NCBI GenBank assembly: GCA_025357635.1
Contig: JANXOV010000026.1
Coordinates: 1-46,503, forward strand
Length of the DNA: 46,503 nt
Source of the DNA: Pseudomonadota bacterium
GTDB lineage: Bacteria > Pseudomonadota > Gammaproteobacteria > Steroidobacterales > Steroidobacteraceae
Direction of reading: 5' to 3'
The notes beneath the pieces are model-generated. The model saw only the letters and a list, made by a program, of their open reading frames with translations. It was not told the origin of the DNA and searched no databases. The first letter of the stretch is position 1. Each line of letters starts with the position of its first letter. The translations under genes were made by a program, and so were the position numbers. Positions 25,811-33,917 of this stretch are shown piece after piece.

Positions 25811-28443
25811 TGATACGTGGCGGTCAGGCCGATGGTGCGCGGCCGCCACGTGATCACATACAGCAGCGGCGTGCCGTCCTGACCCAGACCCACGTCCTGA
25901 TTCACGGTCAGCCGCGGACGGGTGTCGAACAGATTCTGCACGAACAGCGAAACATCCAGCCCACCCCGCTTGATGCCCAGCCGCAACGAGGTCAGGCTCT
26001 GCGCCGGCACGCCGGCGAACCAGTCCGGATTTCCGCCATTGAGCGCGTTCATGGTCGGAACCGTGTCGCTCTGCCGCGCGCTGTATTGAAAATCGGCACG
26101 TCCGTAGGCATCGACAGAGGCCAGTGGATGGCGCGCTTCGGCGAACAACGTCAACGACCAGGGTGAGCCGGCCAGATGATCTGCGTCCTGCACCAGCGAC
26201 AAGGCGCTCGGTGCAAGGCGCACGGTCTGCGTATAGCGCGCGTCCGTCAATGCAAAGCTCCCGCCGACCGCGAGGGATTCACCGAGACTGATCTGCGTCT
26301 GCAAATCGATCCCCTTGCTCTGCGCGCGACCCAGATTGCTGATGAACTGAAATCCGCAAGCCGTCAGCGGCACGGTCTGCTGGATGTCGTTCCATTGGAT
26401 GAAATAGGCGCTCGCATTGAGCAGCACGCGCCGTCCCGCAAACGCATTCTTGCTGCCGACCTCGTAGCTCCACACGCTGTCGGCGCCGTACTGGGGCGGC
26501 ACTTGTGTCAGACCAATCGATCCAAGCGCGCTGTCCGCCCCACCGTAGCAGAACTGCCCGACGGCCGGATTCGCACCGCCTATGCGATAGCCCTTCGCCA
26601 GCGTCGAATAAAACAGCGTGTCCGCATCGAACTGAAACGCCACGCCGATTTTCGGCGTGATCGGATGCTCGTTCAGCCGGCCCGCGCTCGACACCGGCGC
26701 ACCGACCACGGGGCCTGCAAAGAACGCCTCGCCGTCGAAGCGGGCGCGGGTGTAGCGCACACCCAGGGTCGCCTTGAAGCGCTCGCCGATTTTCACGTCC
26801 GCCTGAGCGAACACGGCCAATTGAGTGTCGATGGACCTGAAGGGCTCCTGATAGTAGATGTATCCGCCCCGGTACTGCGGCAGCCCAAGCTGCGCCACCA
26901 ACGACGGATCGAACACGTTCTCGATCGTGTTCTCGCGGGCGCGTTGATAGAAAACACCGGCCGTCCAGTTCACGCGCGCATCCGCTGCGGCGGATTCCAG
27001 GCGCACTTCCTGAGTCCAGTTCCGCTGCACATCAGCCCAGGCGGTGGGCGCGACAATGCCGGGCGGTGGATAGGGATTGCCGAGCAATACCGCGCGGTTG
27101 TATTCGGCATAGTCGGTGACGGCGGATTCGTCACGCTTGAAATAGGAGGTGTTGGAGGTCAGGCGCACTGCGCCCATGTCCCAGTTCACTTTCAGCGCCG
27201 CCAGCGCGAACGCATCCGTGCTCGGGTTGGCGATGGCATTGCCATTGCGCAGGGTTTGTTCGAATTGCCCTTGTGTCGGGTCACCCATACCAGGCACCTG
27301 CGCCCAATAGGCTGACGTATCACGCACGCGCCGGCGTTGATAGAAGAATGACGGCACCACCGATACCGATTCGCTCAGCGCCCATTTCAACGCCAGGCGC
27401 GCAGTGTGCGTGGTCGCCGTGTTGGAATCCGCATCCACCACTTGCCGGCGATGCCAATCGATGCGATCCACGAACCCGCCTTCACGGCGCACGGAGACGC
27501 TGGCGCGCAACCCCACGCGATCATTGACCAGCGGGCCGCCCGCCGCCGCGCCCAGTTCAAACGACGGATCGCCCTAACGGGTGCTGGCGATTTCCGAGCG
27601 CACATAGGTGGAAGACTCGTGCAGCTCCGGCTCCGGGGTGATGAAGCGCACCGTGCCGCCTTCCGATCCTGAGCCGAACAACGTGCCTTGCGGACCGCGC
27701 AGCACCTCCACCCGATCGATGTCGAACAAGGCTGGATACGTAGTGAACGTGCCGAATGACAGATGCCGGGATTGGATGGGCGTGTCGTCGATGTAAACAC
27801 CGGTGGTCGCCGCGCCGGCGCTGGAGCCGATGCCGCGGATGGAAATCTCAGAGGATTCGGAATTGTAGTTGCGGCCACGCCCAAAGGTGACGCCGGGCGT
27901 CAGCCGGGCGATGTCATCCATGCTGCGCGTACCTTGGATTTCCATGACGGCGCGGCTGTAGGCGCGCACGCTGATCGGCACATCCTGCAGCCGTTCGACT
28001 CGGCGCTGTGAGGTCACGATGATTTCCTCCAGCGCGCCGGGCGTCTCGGCGTAGACCGGAGCAGCTGCCGCGGGCAGACGGCCCGGGGCCTGCGGCAGAA
28101 CCGGCGCCACCACGCGCGCGCGGATGATCACAACGTCGGCGGTTTGTTCGATCGCCTCGAGAGGCGTTCCGCGCAACAGGCGGATCAGTGCTTCGCGTGG
28201 CGCGAGACGCTCGACGAGCGCCGGACTGACACGTCCCGCGACCAGATCTGAATCGAAGAGTATTTGCAGACTGCTGATCTTGGCCAGTGCACGCAGCGCC
28301 TCGCCCAGGCTTTGAGTGGCGATGGACAACGCCACCGGCTCATCCATTCCTTTCGCAAAGCCGGGCCCGCCGGTCAACAGCATCAGGCTCCAGAGCACGG
28401 CTGCCAAATTTGCGCATCGTATGCGGATTAAACCCGTCGGCAT
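25804..28443 (-). pseudogene. STN-domain TonB-dependent receptor interrupted by an in-frame TAG
   Basis: The frame runs from ATG 28443 to 25804 with one internal stop, TAG at 27576-27574 (codon 290). Before it: signal peptide, an STN domain (VALSIATQSLGEALRALAKIS to VVIIRARVV, residues about 35-115) that signals to FecR-type proteins, a TonB box (LEEIIVTSQRR) and the plug. After it, in the same frame, 589 codons form the rest of the receptor up to the terminal YHH. At the same place the paralogous receptor reads T-K-S-G-D-P; here it is T-R-stop-G-D-P. A single TCG-to-TAG change explains it. Either the gene is recently dead, the stop is read through, or the base is an error. Confidence 0.9.
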
Positions 28444-28487
28444 CCGCCTACTGTACTACGCCGCAGAATGCTCCTGCCGCGACTGCA

Positions 28488-29186
28488 CTACAGCGTACGC
28501 AAATCCTCGCTCTCGCGCCGCAGGTCCTGCAGGTATTGCCGCAGTTCGGCAGTGCGTTGCGGCAGCAGCGCGCGGCCCGCCGGTGACAAGACCCTCGCCG
28601 GGACTTTGTCCAGATTGTCAACGAGCATCTTCACCACCGACGGGCCCGTCGGCTCCGCGCCGTTGGGGTCGGCCAGCGCCAGGATTCGCGCCACGCCGAT
28701 GGCGCCCAGCCAGTCCAATGCATCAGCGTCATGCAGATACAAAGACTCCGCGCCGATCGGATCACGATCGAACATATGCGTGCGTATGGCAGCGCGCACG
28801 GCATCGACCTTGGCCAGCGGGAAGCCGGTGCCCTTCAGGATCGTGTCGACGAGCCGCGCCGCCACATCGGCATGATCCTGTTTTTCATCCTCCCAGGGCT
28901 TGAATGCCGCCATGTCGTGCAAATACGCGGCCGCGAACAAGACATCGTCATCCAGCGCGATGTGATCCGCGGCGGCCATCTGCTGCGCCAGTGCATAGTC
29001 ACGCTGGCTGTGCGAATACCCCCAGGCAGGATTCTTGAAGTGTGCGGCGGCGAACTCCTGCACAGTGACGCGCCATTGGCCGGGGCCGGCGGGCGCTGCG
29101 GCATGGGCCTGCGGCACGCCAAGGAGTATTGCAGCGAAAAGACAGGCGTGCCGCAGCAGCGGCGCATCGAGATGCATCGTCAACAT
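28488..29186 (-). CDS. Exported HD-domain phosphohydrolase-like protein
   Basis: 232 aa with an N-terminal signal-like segment (LRHACLFAAILLGVPQAHAA). The HD superfamily pattern is visible: SHSQRDYALA, then AAAYLHDMAAF with the HD pair near residue 90, HADVAARLVDTIL, RTHMFDRDP, and YLHDADALDWLGAIGVARIL. HD domains hold metal and hydrolyse phosphoesters in the cytoplasm as a rule, so an exported version is somewhat unusual. It is upstream of, and on the same strand as, the STN receptor (44 bases), and divergent from the FecI gene. Function unknown. Confidence 0.8.
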   Translation of the reverse strand: MLTMHLDAPLLRHACLFAAILLGVPQAHAAAPAGPGQWRVTVQEFAAAHFKNPAWGYSHSQRDYALAQQMAAADHIALDDDVLFAAAYLHDMAAFKPWEDEKQDHADVAARLVDTILKGTGFPLAKVDAVRAAIRTHMFDRDPIGAESLYLHDADALDWLGAIGVARILALADPNGAEPTGPSVVKMLVDNLDKVPARVLSPAGRALLPQRTAELRQYLQDLRRESEDLRTL

Positions 29187-29292
29187 GGAGATCCCCCTGG
29201 GTGGCCAATTGCAATTCAGGTTACCTTATCTACGCCTCGGCCCGGCAATGCCGCCAACGGCGGTGGCGGAAGCGGCTGCCTCGAGCGTATAA

Positions 29293-29886
29293 ATGATCAG
29301 GACTCACCCAGAACCCACCGGATTGAAAGACACCGACTCGCCACCGCAGGCAGAATCTCTCGCCGATCCGACCGAGGATGCGCAGCGGGCATTCTTGACC
29401 TTGCTGTTCAACAAGTATCGCGGCGCATTGCTGCGTCATGTGGGCCGCTTTGCCACCTCGCGCGAAGACGCGGCGGACATCGTGCAAGACACCTACCTGC
29501 GCGTGATGAACCGGGTCAGCGTCTCCCGCTTCGATGCCGAGGCGCGTTCTTATCTGTTCCAGACCGCCACTAATCTTGCCCGCGATCATTTCAGGCGTCA
29601 GCGTTTCCGCGCCCACGAGACGCTGGAGGAGGCGCCGGAAGAAAGCCTGTTCACGGGCGAACCTTCGCCTGAGCAGATGCTCGCGGCCAGTCAGGTAACC
29701 ACCGCGCTACGGGCCGCGATAATCGACATGCCCGCGCAAACCCGTGCGGTGTTCGTGCTTGCGCGCACGCGTGAGATTGCCTATGAAGACATCGCGCTAC
29801 AACTGGGAATCAGCCGGCGCAGGGTGGAACGACGCATGGCCGAGGCGATGGCGTTTCTGGTGAGCCAGCTGCGAGGTGCTCTGTGA
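29293..29886 (+). CDS. ECF sigma factor, FecI type
   Basis: 197 aa. Region 2 is seen in LFNKYRGALLRHVGRFATSREDAADIVQDTYLRVMNR with the RSYLFQTATNLARDHFRRQR helix after it. Region 4 is seen in LRAAIIDMPAQTRAVFVLARTREIAYEDIALQLGISRRRVERRMAEAMAFL. FecI-type sigma factors are freed by a FecR partner when an outer-membrane receptor with an STN domain binds its ligand. The fecR-like gene overlaps it by 4 bases. No strong ribosome binding site is seen before the ATG. Confidence 0.93.
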   Translation: MIRTHPEPTGLKDTDSPPQAESLADPTEDAQRAFLTLLFNKYRGALLRHVGRFATSREDAADIVQDTYLRVMNRVSVSRFDAEARSYLFQTATNLARDHFRRQRFRAHETLEEAPEESLFTGEPSPEQMLAASQVTTALRAAIIDMPAQTRAVFVLARTREIAYEDIALQLGISRRRVERRMAEAMAFLVSQLRGAL

Positions 29887-30815
29887 GCCTCTGGCCGCTG
29901 CGCCAGCATTGGCCGGCGAGTGCCGCGCAATGGTTCGCCGCGCGGCGCGGTGCGACTGACTCGCGCCGGGAACAGGCGTTTCAGCAATGGCTGAGGGGAA
30001 ATCCCGCCAACGCGGAAGCGTATGCATTGTGTGAAATCGCCTGGGCGGTTTCCGGCGATGCCGCGCGCCAGGCGCAGTCGGCGCAGAGGGTGGATGCACG
30101 CACGCTCAACCGGAGGTTGCCCTTCGCGGCCGCCGCGGCAATCGCCCTGATCGCGGCCGGTGCCGGCTTCTGGTACTGGCCGACGCCCTGGCAAGACTGG
30201 CGCACGACGGTGGGAGAGCAGCGCGCCCTGGTTCTGGAGGATGGCTCGCGCGTCATGCTCAATACCCGCACGCACATCCAGGTGCGCCTCACGCGGCAGC
30301 ATCGGGACGTCCGGCTGATCGATGGCGAAGCGTATTTCGAGGTTGCGAAAGACGCCGCTCGCCCGTTCACCGTACACACTGCATTGGGTTCGGCACGCGC
30401 CATCGGCACACGGTTCAACGTCTACCTGGAGCATTCGCATCTTGCGGTGACGACGGCAGAGGGGCGTGTACTGGTCAATGGCGCGGCAGGAAGTGGTGTC
30501 TTCGTCGACGCGGGCAATCAAGCGCAGATCGACCCGCAATCATCGCGCGCTTCGGTTTCACGGGCGAATGTGTCATCCGTTTTGAACTGGCGCTCACAGC
30601 AAATCGAAGCCGATGACATGCCGCTGGCACGTGTGCTGCAGGAATTCAGCCGCTACACCGGTCTGCCTGTGCGCGCGGGCACCGATGCCATCGGTGCGCT
30701 GCGTGTTTGCGCCGTGCTGCGAACCGGTGACCTGGATGCGCTGCGAGCGACGCTCAACGGCGCGTTCGGCCTGACCATCAGGCAGCGCGGAAACGAATAC
30801 GTCGTACTGCCGTAG
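29883..30815 (+). CDS. FecR-type anti-sigma factor / signal transducer
   Basis: 310 aa from GTG 29883, overlapping the sigma gene stop (GTGA). Domains: cytoplasmic DUF4880 part (WFAARRGATDSRREQAFQQWLRG), one membrane helix (FAAAAAIALIAAGAGFWYWP near residues 81-100), FecR domain (GEQRALVLEDGSRVMLN to VTTAEGRVLVN), and a C-terminal STN-binding-like domain (PLARVLQEFSRYTGLPV). It would pass a signal from a periplasmic STN domain to the sigma factor. The obvious partner is the interrupted receptor 1.4 kb away. Its last 222 bases overlap, on the other strand, the DUF4397 gene. Confidence 0.93.
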   Translation: MSLWPLRQHWPASAAQWFAARRGATDSRREQAFQQWLRGNPANAEAYALCEIAWAVSGDAARQAQSAQRVDARTLNRRLPFAAAAAIALIAAGAGFWYWPTPWQDWRTTVGEQRALVLEDGSRVMLNTRTHIQVRLTRQHRDVRLIDGEAYFEVAKDAARPFTVHTALGSARAIGTRFNVYLEHSHLAVTTAEGRVLVNGAAGSGVFVDAGNQAQIDPQSSRASVSRANVSSVLNWRSQQIEADDMPLARVLQEFSRYTGLPVRAGTDAIGALRVCAVLRTGDLDALRATLNGAFGLTIRQRGNEYVVLP

Positions 30816-32162
30816 ATAAAGTGCGGCGGACAGCGGCACACCGCCGCCTGCCGCATCGCGCGCAGCCACCGTGTAGATTCCGTTGTTGGCAACCGTCACC
30901 GTCACCGGTCCGATGGCCGCGGTCTTGGAACCCGTGGGCGTCACGCTCACTTCGTAATCACCCGCGGCCAGATCGACATAGCCGGTGTCCGCCTTGAATG
31001 CGGCATTGGTGAACGCCGGGGTTGCGCTCGCCAGAGCCGTGCCGGGTGCCAGAACATACAAGTCGACGCCGCCGGCGCTGGGCGAGGCATGCACAATGCG
31101 CACGCGCGCCTGCGTGGCCACACGCCGCGGATCGTCGGTCAGGATCAGCGGTTCGATCGATGCCAGCAGACCCACGGCATAGATCGAGTACACGGCGCCC
31201 GCGGCCAGGGTCGCATCGGCGTTGATGGCGATCACGCCATTGTTGCCAACCGGCGTGACTTTGAGATTGTAGGTCGCGCCCGGCACGTCGAGAAACGGCG
31301 TCGCATTTGGAAATGCCAGCGACGGCACCAGCGGCGCGCCGAAATTGTCGTTGGCAATCACCTGCACCGCCGGCGCATCGGGCGATGCATGGATCACCCG
31401 CACGCGCGCCGGCGTGGCTTTGTCGAGCAAGCGCAGCGCACTTCCGGTTGCAGGCACGGCCAGCAGTGAGATGGGTGAAGCGCCCGGTCCGGTGTTCTGC
31501 AACGCCACCACGAGCAGATCGCTGCCGCCGGCCAGCGACACCGTTCCGGAGTCATAAACGACCGGCGTACTGGCGCCCGATGGCGTCACGCGGATCTGAT
31601 AATCGCCTGCCGGAACAGTCGCCGCTGCGAGCGATTCCTTGAACGCAACGCTGCCCACGGGCGTGCTCGAGGCCAGATCGGCTCCGGGTGCCGTGACGTA
31701 TACGGCAACCGCCGGCGCCGCGGGTGCCGCATGCACCACCTGCAACCGCACATTCGCGCTCGACACGGCAGATGACTCACGAGTGACCACGAGCGGTTCG
31801 ATCGCAGCCACAGTATTCACCGCAAGGACCGCATACGCGCCGCCGGCAGCGAGCGTGATCTCCGTAGGCCCGATGACCGCAGGGCGTGACGTGCCCGGCA
31901 ATCGTCCGCGCACGGTGACATTGAGCGCACCAGGCTTTGCCGCGACCGCGGTGGTCGCCTGGCCGTAGTCCAGATTGGTGACGGCAGGGCTGCCGTTCAG
32001 ATCGATATCCACAGCCGGCGCGTCTGGGGATGCGTGCACCACGCGCACGGATGCATCAGCCGGCGGGGCAATGGTGTCGTTGCTGCCGCCGCAGGCTGCC
32101 AGCAGCACAGCGGCGAACGCGCCTGCCGCTGACAGACAAAGTCTCTTGGTTGATGGACTCAT
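30594..32162 (-). CDS. DUF4397 repeat lipoprotein with a run-on C-terminus
   Basis: 522 aa from ATG 32162 (GGAG 6 bases before). A lipoprotein signal ends at LLAAC. Four repeats follow, each opening with a version of VRVVHASPDAPAVD-I: near residues 38, 138, 250 and 355. The last one closes at about TVAARDAAGGGVPLSAALYL, where family members normally stop soon after. Here about 75 further codons are simply the antisense of the fecR 3' end and look non-coding. I infer that the original stop and the spacer were lost. DUF4397 domains are immunoglobulin-like surface or periplasmic modules of unknown function. It follows the anti-sigma gene by 105 bases and may be a target of that sigma factor. Confidence 0.85.
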   Translation of the reverse strand: MSPSTKRLCLSAAGAFAAVLLAACGGSNDTIAPPADASVRVVHASPDAPAVDIDLNGSPAVTNLDYGQATTAVAAKPGALNVTVRGRLPGTSRPAVIGPTEITLAAGGAYAVLAVNTVAAIEPLVVTRESSAVSSANVRLQVVHAAPAAPAVAVYVTAPGADLASSTPVGSVAFKESLAAATVPAGDYQIRVTPSGASTPVVYDSGTVSLAGGSDLLVVALQNTGPGASPISLLAVPATGSALRLLDKATPARVRVIHASPDAPAVQVIANDNFGAPLVPSLAFPNATPFLDVPGATYNLKVTPVGNNGVIAINADATLAAGAVYSIYAVGLLASIEPLILTDDPRRVATQARVRIVHASPSAGGVDLYVLAPGTALASATPAFTNAAFKADTGYVDLAAGDYEVSVTPTGSKTAAIGPVTVTVANNGIYTVAARDAAGGGVPLSAALYLRQYDVFVSALPDGQAERAVERRSQRIQVTGSQHGANTQRTDGIGARAHRQTGVAAEFLQHTCQRHVIGFDLL

Positions 32163-32267
32163 CGTGTTCTCCAAAGGGTCGGTGATCCGGCTGCTCGCCG
32201 TGGAGGGCGATATTGCCCCTGTCAACCGTTCGGAGAAAATCTTCGGCTGGATTCAACTATTTTTTTG

Positions 32268-33221
32268 TCAGCCGCTGTTGGCCAGGGCGGCGATGCGCGA
32301 TCGATCCGACACCATCACGCCGCCGGGCCGCTCGATGGTGACCGCAAACATCAACGCAACTCCGACCTTGAGGTTGGCCTTGATCGCAACGACTTCAGCG
32401 CCACTGTCACTCTTGATATCAAAAACGCCGCCGTCTATCGGGTAGCGCTCATCACGCCGTGCATCGAAAATCCATAACTGATACTGCTCGGCATTCGGAT
32501 TGTTGCGCCGCAGGCCGACGAAACGCATGTAGCCTCGCTGCGTGCGCGGGTCCCACACCACATCGCCCGACACGGTGCGCCCAGCCGGATCGTTGCCGGC
32601 GCGCCAGGAACGATGCAGAACGAAGGGATTGGCGGCCAGTAGCTGCTCGCGCGCTGCCGCCGGATCAACCAGTTCCCCCGCCGGCGCCGAGGCGCGGAGC
32701 GGCGGCAGGCGCACGGCGGAACCTGGCGCCCCGGCGGTTACGCTCGCCGGCGTCGCGGACGGATCCGCAGCCGGCGATGACGGCGGCGCAGCCGACGGAT
32801 CCGATGGCTGCAGGTGCGCAACCGTGGTCGTCTGTGGAAGATTAATCCATACGATCAACGCCACGGCCAGACTGGCCGCAGCAGCCCACCAGCCGAGGTC
32901 CTGGCGCCGCTGGGCCCTCGAAGCGCGCGCCGGCAAGAGTGCATCGGCATTTGCATTGGTTTCAGTACGCCGGTGCGGCCCGAAAAATCCTGCCGCGTCG
33001 GTCGCCAATCGAATCCGCAGCCGCTCCGGCAGCGGATCCGGAGGCGCCATCGCCGCCAATTGCAGTGCCGCGGCCGCGCACTCCAGTTCCAGCAGGTCAA
33101 AACCCGGGTAGCGCTCGCGCAGATCCCGGTACTCGTCGGATTCATCCGCGGCAAGAGCGCCCATCAAGTGCTCCACAGCCAGATCCGACAGGCGCGCCAG
33201 CTCCAGATCGATGATGCTCAT
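32268..33221 (-). CDS. Anti-sigma-K factor (RskA-like)
   Basis: 317 aa. An N-terminal cytoplasmic part of about 110 residues would hold the sigma factor; no zinc-binding HxxxCxxC motif is present. One membrane helix (WWAAAASLAVALIVWINL near 113-130) comes next, then a Pro/Ala-rich linker of about 70 residues. The C-terminal RskA domain has QRGYMRFVGLRRNNPNAEQYQLWIFD, YPIDGGVFDI and VTIERPGGVMVSD. Its ATG overlaps the sigma factor stop by 4 bases. In SigK/RskA systems regulated proteolysis of the membrane protein frees the sigma factor. Confidence 0.92.
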   Translation of the reverse strand: MSIIDLELARLSDLAVEHLMGALAADESDEYRDLRERYPGFDLLELECAAAALQLAAMAPPDPLPERLRIRLATDAAGFFGPHRRTETNANADALLPARASRAQRRQDLGWWAAAASLAVALIVWINLPQTTTVAHLQPSDPSAAPPSSPAADPSATPASVTAGAPGSAVRLPPLRASAPAGELVDPAAAREQLLAANPFVLHRSWRAGNDPAGRTVSGDVVWDPRTQRGYMRFVGLRRNNPNAEQYQLWIFDARRDERYPIDGGVFDIKSDSGAEVVAIKANLKVGVALMFAVTIERPGGVMVSDRSRIAALANSG

Positions 33222-33841
33222 TGAGCCCCCCTGGCGGTGAGGGAAGTGCGGCGGCGCAGCGCCAGCAACGAGCGTACGCGCAGTACGCCACGCCGTATCA
33301 TGGTCTTGATCGTGCCTAGCGGCAGCCCCACCCGCGTTGCAATTTCCCCGTGTGACAGACCGTGTACCAGTGACAGAGCGATCACCTGCTGCTGCGGAGC
33401 CGGCAGCGCCAGAAGAACGTTGCGCGCCTCCTCCACTTCGGTATCCCGCTCCGCTCGCGAACTGGCAGCGGCCTCGATTTCCAGTTCCTCATCCAACGGC
33501 GTTTCGGCGGCAAGTCGCGAACGCTGCGCCCGCATCCGGTCGATCAGGCGGCGTCGCGCCAACACGGTGATGAACACCTTTTCAGATCCCAGCGAGGCAT
33601 CGAAGCGCGATGCATGCCGCCAAACGTCGAGAAAAATTTCCTGCACCGCGTCCTCCGCGTCCTCGGGTGTCGGCGATAGCCGCCGCGCAATGGACCATAC
33701 GAGCGGTCCATAGCGGCGGATGCAGCGGTTCACGGCATTGCGGTCGCCGCTTGCGACGATGGGCAACAGGGGACCGTCGCCGCCGGCGAAGGAGGCGTGC
33801 ATTGAGCCGGCGGAGGCCGGACTAAGGTCGTGGTCAGGCAT
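33218..33841 (-). CDS. ECF sigma factor, SigK-like
   Basis: 207 aa from ATG 33841; a second ATG at 33802 is possible, and neither has a strong binding site. Region 2 reads YGPLVWSIARRLSPTPEDAEDAVQEIFLDVWRHASRFD, then VFITVLARRRLIDRMRAQ. Region 4 reads LALPAPQQQVIALSLVHGLSHGEIATRVGLPLGTIKTMIRRGVLRVR. It is paired with the RskA-like gene downstream and lies 76 bases after the degenerate kinase gene on the same strand. Confidence 0.93.
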   Translation of the reverse strand: MPDHDLSPASAGSMHASFAGGDGPLLPIVASGDRNAVNRCIRRYGPLVWSIARRLSPTPEDAEDAVQEIFLDVWRHASRFDASLGSEKVFITVLARRRLIDRMRAQRSRLAAETPLDEELEIEAAASSRAERDTEVEEARNVLLALPAPQQQVIALSLVHGLSHGEIATRVGLPLGTIKTMIRRGVLRVRSLLALRRRTSLTARGAQ

Positions 33842-33917
33842 CGATGGTCGGAAAGCCAATGGATCTCGCTGTCGCAATAGCACTTTACAACAATTCGACG
33901 TCAATCTGTTTTTGGAT

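Noticed and set aside
27387-27884. Frameshift as the cause of the receptor interruption
   Set aside because: The segments before and after 27574-27576 are in the same frame, and the flanking residues line up with the paralogue, so it is a stop codon and not a shift.
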